A stretch of DNA of 10,438 nt from Roseburia sp. (GTDB taxonomy: Bacteria; Bacillota; Clostridia; Lachnospirales; Lachnospiraceae), in contig JAGAIK010000272.1 of assembly GCA_017626625.1 (NCBI GenBank), positions 1 through 10,438 of the forward strand, given 5' to 3'. Position 1 is the stretch's first letter. Each line of letters opens with the position of its first letter. The translations under genes were made by a program, and so were the position numbers. Of the stretch, positions 6,654 to 10,438 are shown one piece after another. The notes beneath the pieces are model-generated. The model searched no databases and was not told the DNA's origin. It was given only the letters and a program-made list of their open reading frames with translations.

Positions 6654-7886
6654 ATGGCAAAATATCACAATATCATCAAACAAATTACTTATCTCGGCTT
6701 TTTTCTCGTGGCAATGTTTGCCGTGAAGTCCTTTCATGATGCGGTGCCGGACCAAATCTATGTGAATATGGGGGAGGAACTCTCCTATGATTTTGATGTG
6801 CCTGTGAGTCTGGTGCTTAAGGAGGACAGCAGGGAGGTTTTTGAGACACCCTCCGGCTCCATAGCGGAGAACGGAAAAGAGTATCCCTCCTACACGGTGA
6901 CCTGTAAGCTGTTTGGAATTTTCCCGGTAAAAGACGTGGAGGTGATGCTGGTGGAGCCGGAGACCGTCTATGCCAGCGGAATGCCTATCGGTATTTACGT
7001 AAAAACCGAGGGCGTGCTGATTATCGGCACCGGAGAGGTGGAGACGAAAGGAGAAGGAACGGTAAAGCCTGCAGAAAATCTGGTGAAAAAGGGAGATTAC
7101 ATTGTCAGCATTAACGGGGAAAAGGTGGAGGAGAAAGAAGATTTAATCGAGAAAATCAATGCCTTCGGACAGCAGAAAGAGGTTTTAGGCGTGATGCGGG
7201 GGGATGAATATATTGAGGTTTCCTTAAAACCCGCAGAGAGCAGTAACGGAACCTATATGCTGGGCATCTGGGTGAGGGACGACTTGGCAGGGGTGGGAAC
7301 CCTTACCTACTACAGACAGGACGGCAGCTTTGGGGCTCTGGGACATGCGGTCAGCGACGGGGAGACGGGAACGCTGATGGAAATGGAGGAGGGATGGATT
7401 TACCACACCAATATCATCGGCATACGCAAAGGCGGAAACGGCAGTCCGGGGGAACTCTCCGGGGTTATTGAATACCGGAAAGATGCCTGTCTTGGCAGCG
7501 TGGAAAAGAATACTCCTCTGGGGATTTACGGCAGTCTGGATGGAAATTTAAATCAGCTTCAGATGGGAGAAAGCTATGGCGTTACCTATAAACAGGACAT
7601 TCATCCAGGAACGGCATATGTGCTGTCTTCTCTGAGCGGAGAGGTGAAATCCTATGAAATTGAGATTGAAAGCCTAGATTACAGCGATACGGAGGAAAAT
7701 AAGGGAATCCTTTTCAAGGTCACGGACCCGGAGCTGTTAGAACTGACAGGAGGCATTGTACAGGGCATGAGCGGCAGCCCCATTATTCAGAATGGAAATG
7801 TGATTGGGGCGGTGACCCACGTGTTTGTGTCAGATTCCTCCATGGGATATGGAATTTTTATCGAAAAAATGTTAGCACAGGGGTGA
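6654..7886 (+). CDS. spoIVB: Stage IV sporulation protein B, S55-family serine peptidase
   Basis: In B. subtilis this forespore-made protease is secreted into the space between forespore and mother cell, self-cleaves, and cuts SpoIVFA so that SpoIVFB can process pro-sigma-K. The 410-residue product has one N-terminal hydrophobic segment (about 10-25, YLGFFLVAMFAV) serving as signal/anchor, a PDZ domain at roughly 105-190 (around ENLVKKGDYIVSINGEKVEEK), and the SpoIVB peptidase domain from about 205. The catalytic triad can be placed as His231 (GALGHAVSD), Asp358 (KVTDPE) and Ser373 (GMSGSP). All three are offset by five from the His236/Asp363/Ser378 reported for B. subtilis, so the enzyme looks active. 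The C-terminal GAVTHVFVSD...GYGIFIEKML is also typical. The ATG at 6654 has AGAGG five bases upstream. It stands alone behind a terminator and is followed by spo0A, as in most endospore formers. In Clostridia the pro-sigma-K branch varies, so its exact target here is open. Confidence 0.96.
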   Translation: MAKYHNIIKQITYLGFFLVAMFAVKSFHDAVPDQIYVNMGEELSYDFDVPVSLVLKEDSREVFETPSGSIAENGKEYPSYTVTCKLFGIFPVKDVEVMLVEPETVYASGMPIGIYVKTEGVLIIGTGEVETKGEGTVKPAENLVKKGDYIVSINGEKVEEKEDLIEKINAFGQQKEVLGVMRGDEYIEVSLKPAESSNGTYMLGIWVRDDLAGVGTLTYYRQDGSFGALGHAVSDGETGTLMEMEEGWIYHTNIIGIRKGGNGSPGELSGVIEYRKDACLGSVEKNTPLGIYGSLDGNLNQLQMGESYGVTYKQDIHPGTAYVLSSLSGEVKSYEIEIESLDYSDTEENKGILFKVTDPELLELTGGIVQGMSGSPIIQNGNVIGAVTHVFVSDSSMGYGIFIEKMLAQG

Positions 7887-7921
7887 AATGTTAAAAATGA
7901 GTTTATATTATCGCTTTTTGC

Positions 7922-7949
7922 TTGATTTCCCGGAAAATTATGGTATCAT
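7922..7949 (+). promoter_or_regulatory. Probable sigma-A (vegetative) promoter of spo0A
   Basis: TTGATT at 7922-7927 and TATCAT at 7944-7949 are 16 bases apart, and TG at 7941-7942 gives an extended -10 (TGnTATCAT). It would start a transcript near 7956 with a leader of about 135 bases before spo0A. It corresponds in position to the vegetative promoter known upstream of B. subtilis spo0A. The spacer contains a small palindrome, TTTCC-C-GGAAA (7926-7936). Confidence 0.5.
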
Positions 7950-7992
7950 ATTGAAAAAAGAAAAATGTAGGTGAATGATGCTGGCGTGGAAT

Positions 7993-8021
7993 GCAGGAAT
8001 TTTGATATTAACGACGTAGTT
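7993..8021 (+). promoter_or_regulatory. Candidate sigma-H (sporulation) promoter of spo0A
   Basis: GCAGGAATT at 7993-8001 is a full match to the sigma-H -35 pattern RnAGGAWWW. After 11 bases, GACGTAGTT at 8013-8021 aligns with RnnGAATWW, with two mismatches in the GAAT core. The spacing is right and the position just ahead of spo0A parallels the sigma-H promoter Ps of B. subtilis. The imperfect -10 lowers confidence. Confidence 0.45.
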
Positions 8022-8026
8022 CGACA
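8020..8026 (-). promoter_or_regulatory. Spo0A-binding (0A) box
   Basis: TTCGACA on the + strand is TGTCGAA on the - strand, the exact core 0A box; with flanks the - strand reads ATTTTGTCGAA, also matching the preferred T-rich side. It overlaps the downstream end of the sigma-H-like -10 and lies 66 bases before the spo0A start. This fits direct autoregulation by phosphorylated Spo0A. A 7-mer alone is expected about once by chance in this window; position and flanks raise the likelihood. Confidence 0.6.
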
Positions 8027-8071
8027 AAATCGCTTAAGACGAAAACGGTATCATCATAAAGCAAATATTTT

Positions 8072-8078
8072 TGTCGCA
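8072..8078 (+). promoter_or_regulatory. Second, imperfect 0A box at the spo0A ribosome binding site
   Basis: TGTCGCA within TTTTTGTCGCAGG differs from the 0A core TGTCGAA by one base and keeps the T-rich left flank. Its last base is the first A of the AGGAGG Shine-Dalgarno (8078-8083). If bound, Spo0A would sit downstream of both putative starts. Confidence 0.3.
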
Positions 8079-8091
8079 GGAGGGCTTGAAA

Positions 8092-8889
8092 ATGGAAAAA
8101 TTAAATGTAGCGATTGCCGATGATAATGAGAGAATGCTGCGGTTGTTAGGCAGTATTATCGAAAGCGATGACGAATTGAATGTGGTGGGAACCGCAAAAG
8201 ATGGGGAAGAAGCATATAATGTGATAAAAACAAAAGAACCGGATGTGGTATTGCTGGATATTGTCATGCCCAAGCTGGACGGGCTTGGCGTATTGGACCG
8301 TTTTAATCATGATAAAACCATCAAAAAACGTCCGCTTTTCATTGTTATCAGCGCCATTGGTCAGGAGAAAATTACAGAGGATGCCTTTAATCTGGGTGCG
8401 GATTACTATATTATGAAACCCTTTGACAATGATATGGTGTTAAACCGTATCAAGCATGTGAAACAGCGCACTTCTGCAAAACCTCAGGAGGTACGCAAGG
8501 TAAATGCCTATGAGCGTGAGGAAGATTTGAATGAGCGCAACTTAGAGTCGGATGTGACGGAGATTATCCATGAAATCGGAGTTCCGGCACATATTAAGGG
8601 ATACCAGTACTTAAGGGATGCCATTGTGATGTCAGTGAACGATATGGATATGTTAAATTCCATTACAAAAATTCTCTATCCCACCATCGCAAAGAAGTAC
8701 CAGACCACTTCAAGCCGTGTGGAGCGTGCTATCCGCCATACCATTGAGGTTGCATGGAGCAGGGGAAAGATGGATACCATAGATGAGATGTTTGGCTATA
8801 CCATTCACAACGGCAAGGGAAAGCCGACCAATTCGGAGTTTATTGCCCTGATTACAGACCGAATCCGTTTGGAATATAAAATGTATTAA
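8092..8889 (+). CDS. spo0A: Sporulation master response regulator Spo0A
   Basis: Phosphorylated Spo0A switches on entry into sporulation and, in Clostridia, often solventogenesis and storage. The 265-residue product has an N-terminal receiver domain (about 1-125) with the acidic pocket Asp10-Asp11, the phosphorylation site Asp56 in [13 protein letters not shown], the switch Ser87 (VISAIG) and Lys109 (YYIMKPFD). A variable linker (about 126-148) precedes the Spo0A-specific DNA-binding domain (about 149-265), whose recognition segment [18 protein letters not shown] at 205-222 is nearly invariant in the family. I chose ATG 8092: AGGAGGG at 8078-8084 lies seven bases upstream and the product starts [12 protein letters not shown]. 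An in-frame TTG at 8071 would swallow the ribosome binding site and is rejected. The 205-base region upstream carries the promoters and 0A boxes listed separately. No clear intrinsic terminator follows. Confidence 0.98.
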   Translation: MEKLNVAIADDNERMLRLLGSIIESDDELNVVGTAKDGEEAYNVIKTKEPDVVLLDIVMPKLDGLGVLDRFNHDKTIKKRPLFIVISAIGQEKITEDAFNLGADYYIMKPFDNDMVLNRIKHVKQRTSAKPQEVRKVNAYEREEDLNERNLESDVTEIIHEIGVPAHIKGYQYLRDAIVMSVNDMDMLNSITKILYPTIAKKYQTTSSRVERAIRHTIEVAWSRGKMDTIDEMFGYTIHNGKGKPTNSEFIALITDRIRLEYKMY

Positions 8890-8892
8890 GGC

Positions 8893-8921
8893 TTTTCAGA
8901 AAGTGAAAAAAGAGTTATAAT
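8893..8921 (+). promoter_or_regulatory. Probable sigma-A promoter of glgA
   Basis: A perfect -10 hexamer, TATAAT at 8916-8921, is preceded at 17 bases by TTTTCA (8893-8898), which matches 4 of 6 bases of the -35 consensus. Transcription would start near 8928, giving a leader of about 40 bases with GGAGGG at 8955-8960 seven bases before the glgA ATG. Confidence 0.5.
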
Positions 8922-8929
8922 ATTTCTGA
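8896..8929. repeat. 7-bp inverted repeat flanking the glgA -10 element
   Basis: TCAGAAA (8896-8902) and TTTCTGA (8923-8929) are perfect inverted copies separated by 20 bases that contain TATAAT. The arms could be an operator for a dimeric regulator of glgA or form a weak RNA hairpin at the end of spo0A transcripts. There is no T-run after it, so it is not a convincing terminator. Confidence 0.45.
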
Positions 8930-8967
8930 GATTTCAAGGAAAAACTTGGAGTTTGGAGGGTTATAAC

Positions 8968-10410
8968 ATGAAAAAAATATTATTTGCTACATCCGAGGCT
9001 GTGCCTTTCATGAAAACCGGAGGACTTGCAGATGTAACCGGCTCGCTGCCGCGTTATTTTGATAAGAAGGAATACGATGTGCGTGTTATCTTACCGAAAT
9101 ATGCCTGCATGGACGAAAAGTGGAAAGGACAGCTTCATTTTTTATGCCATTTTTATGTAAATTTAAGCTGGCGGCAGCAGTACGTGGGTATTTTTGAGAC
9201 GAAATATGAGGGTATCACCTATTATCTGGTGGATAACGAATTTTATTTTGCCGGAAATAAGCCCTATAACAATATCTATGAAGATGTGGAAAAATTTGCC
9301 TATTTTTCCAAGGCGGTTTTAGAGGCGCTGCCCTATCTGGATTTCTGCCCGGATGTAATTCACTGCCATGACTGGCAGACAGGTCTGATTCCGGTGTTCC
9401 TGCGGACATTGTATGGGGACGAGCACTATTACGCAGGAATTAAGACGGTCTTTTCCATTCACAACCTGAAATTCCAGGGAAGGTGGATGCTCCCGGCAGT
9501 GATGGATATTACCGGACTGCCGAAACAGATATTTACGGCGGATAAGCTGGAGTCTTACGGGGAGGCGAATTACTTAAAAGGTGGTATTGTCTACGGAGAT
9601 GCGGTCACCACGGTAAGCCCTACCTACGCCTATGAGATTACCACACCGGAGGGCGGTGAGGGCTTAGACGGTCTTTTGTATGCCTGCCGGGAGAAACTGT
9701 ACGGTATTTTAAACGGGTTGGACTATGAAGAGTATAACCCCCAAAAGGATAATTACATCGGTCATCACTACAGTGCTGCGGATATGTCAGGCAAGGCAAA
9801 AAATAAGGCGGAGCTGCAGCGGGCGTTGGGGCTTCCGGTGGACGACAAGGTATTTCTTCTGGGTATGGTATCGAGAATGACGGACCAGAAGGGATTTGAT
9901 TTGATTGCCTATATTATGGACGAGCTTTTGGCGAAGGAAAAGATACAGCTCGCCATTGTGGGAACCGGAGAGAACCAATACCAGGATATGCTGCGGTATT
10001 TTGCAGGGAAATATCCCCAGAAGCTCAGCGTTACCATCGGCTATTCCGAGAGTCTGGCACATCAGATTTACGGTTCCTGCGACGGCTTTTTAATGCCTTC
10101 CCTGTTTGAGCCCTGCGGACTCAGCCAGTTGATGAGCCTGCGCTACGGCACGGTGCCCATTGTCCGTGAGACGGGAGGTCTTAAAGACACGGTAGTAGCT
10201 TATAATGAATATACGGGAGAGGGGACAGGCTTTTCCTTTGCCAATTATAATGCCCATGAGATGCTCCATACCATTCAATATGCCATGAGTGTTTATTATG
10301 GAAAGAAAGACGCCTGGAAACAACTGGTAAAACAGGGAATGCAGCAGGATTTCTCCTGGGAGAAATCCGTTCAGGAATACGGAAAGCTGTATCATAAACT
10401 GACGGAATAG
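8968..10410 (+). CDS. glgA: Glycogen (starch) synthase, ADP-glucose type, GT5
   Basis: GlgA transfers glucose from ADP-glucose to the non-reducing end of alpha-1,4-glucan, building glycogen (granulose in clostridia) in the cytoplasm. The 480-residue product has the usual bacterial length and GT-B layout. The N-terminal domain has KTGGLADV at 16-23, where Lys16 is the ADP-glucose-contacting lysine, and HCHDWQTGL at 132-140. The C-terminal nucleotide domain has SRMTDQKGFDL at 302-312 (Arg303, Lys308), VGTGE at 331-335 and SLFEPCGLSQLMSLRYGTVP at 378-397 with the catalytic-site Glu381, followed by RETGGLKDTV. The ATG at 8968 has GGAGGG seven bases upstream; an in-frame TTG at 8953 overlaps that site and is not preferred. 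It has its own probable promoter 78 bases behind spo0A. No glgB, glgC, glgD or glgP is visible; the gene is followed by only 28 bases of window, so further glycogen genes could lie just beyond. Confidence 0.97.
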   Translation: MKKILFATSEAVPFMKTGGLADVTGSLPRYFDKKEYDVRVILPKYACMDEKWKGQLHFLCHFYVNLSWRQQYVGIFETKYEGITYYLVDNEFYFAGNKPYNNIYEDVEKFAYFSKAVLEALPYLDFCPDVIHCHDWQTGLIPVFLRTLYGDEHYYAGIKTVFSIHNLKFQGRWMLPAVMDITGLPKQIFTADKLESYGEANYLKGGIVYGDAVTTVSPTYAYEITTPEGGEGLDGLLYACREKLYGILNGLDYEEYNPQKDNYIGHHYSAADMSGKAKNKAELQRALGLPVDDKVFLLGMVSRMTDQKGFDLIAYIMDELLAKEKIQLAIVGTGENQYQDMLRYFAGKYPQKLSVTIGYSESLAHQIYGSCDGFLMPSLFEPCGLSQLMSLRYGTVPIVRETGGLKDTVVAYNEYTGEGTGFSFANYNAHEMLHTIQYAMSVYYGKKDAWKQLVKQGMQQDFSWEKSVQEYGKLYHKLTE

Positions 10411-10438
10411 AGAACTGCCGCCTCATTCCCTGCGGATA

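Noticed and set aside
7975..8019. Tiny ORF (14 codons, two tandem ATGs) in the spo0A leader, after AGGTGA
   Set aside because: The ribosome binding site is too close to the ATGs, the peptide has no attenuator-like codon run, and the region is better explained by the sigma-H-like promoter it overlaps.
10418..10435. CCGC / GCGG pair after glgA as a possible terminator start
   Set aside because: The stem is only four base pairs around a 10-base loop, and the window ends before any T-run could be seen.

Overview
The window is a contiguous piece of chromosome from a spore-forming Firmicute, most likely a Clostridia member of the Lachnospiraceae type. I infer this from the conserved gene order, the presence of spoIVB and spo0A, the moderate base composition (neither AT-rich like classical Clostridium nor GC-rich), strong purine-rich ribosome binding sites and some TTG starts. 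Every convincing gene lies on the + strand and packing is tight. There are no RNA genes, insertion sequences, CRISPR arrays or foreign-looking blocks.

Positions 1-6535 carry the well-known Firmicute housekeeping cluster: the 3' part of ispA (prenyl diphosphate synthase), dxs (first step of the MEP isoprenoid pathway), tlyA (rRNA 2'-O-methyltransferase), nadK (NAD kinase), argR (arginine repressor) and recN (repair ATPase of the SMC type). dxs-tlyA-nadK and argR-recN are separated by 6, 2 and 3 bases, so each group is probably cotranscribed and partly translationally coupled. ispA and dxs share isoprenoid synthesis; the rest are functionally mixed but conserved as neighbours. A possible 32-codon ORF follows recN, then a strong intrinsic terminator ends the unit.

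Positions 6535-8890 are the sporulation pair: spoIVB (forespore signalling protease) and spo0A (master regulator of sporulation). The signals around them can be read in part. A sigma-G-like promoter overlaps the recN terminator upstream of spoIVB. Upstream of spo0A there is a plausible sigma-A promoter, a sigma-H-like promoter and a good Spo0A-binding box overlapping the sigma-H start region; a second near-match box touches the spo0A ribosome binding site. This mirrors the vegetative/sporulation double promoter and autoregulation known for Bacillus subtilis spo0A.

Positions 8890-10438 hold glgA (glycogen synthase) behind its own probable promoter, whose -10 element sits between 7-bp inverted repeats. 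Placing a glycogen gene directly after spo0A is suggestive, because clostridial granulose storage depends on Spo0A, but the link here is inference.

I did not find an undescribed system. The interesting signals are regulatory: the terminator/promoter overlap, the spo0A control region and the glgA promoter palindrome.
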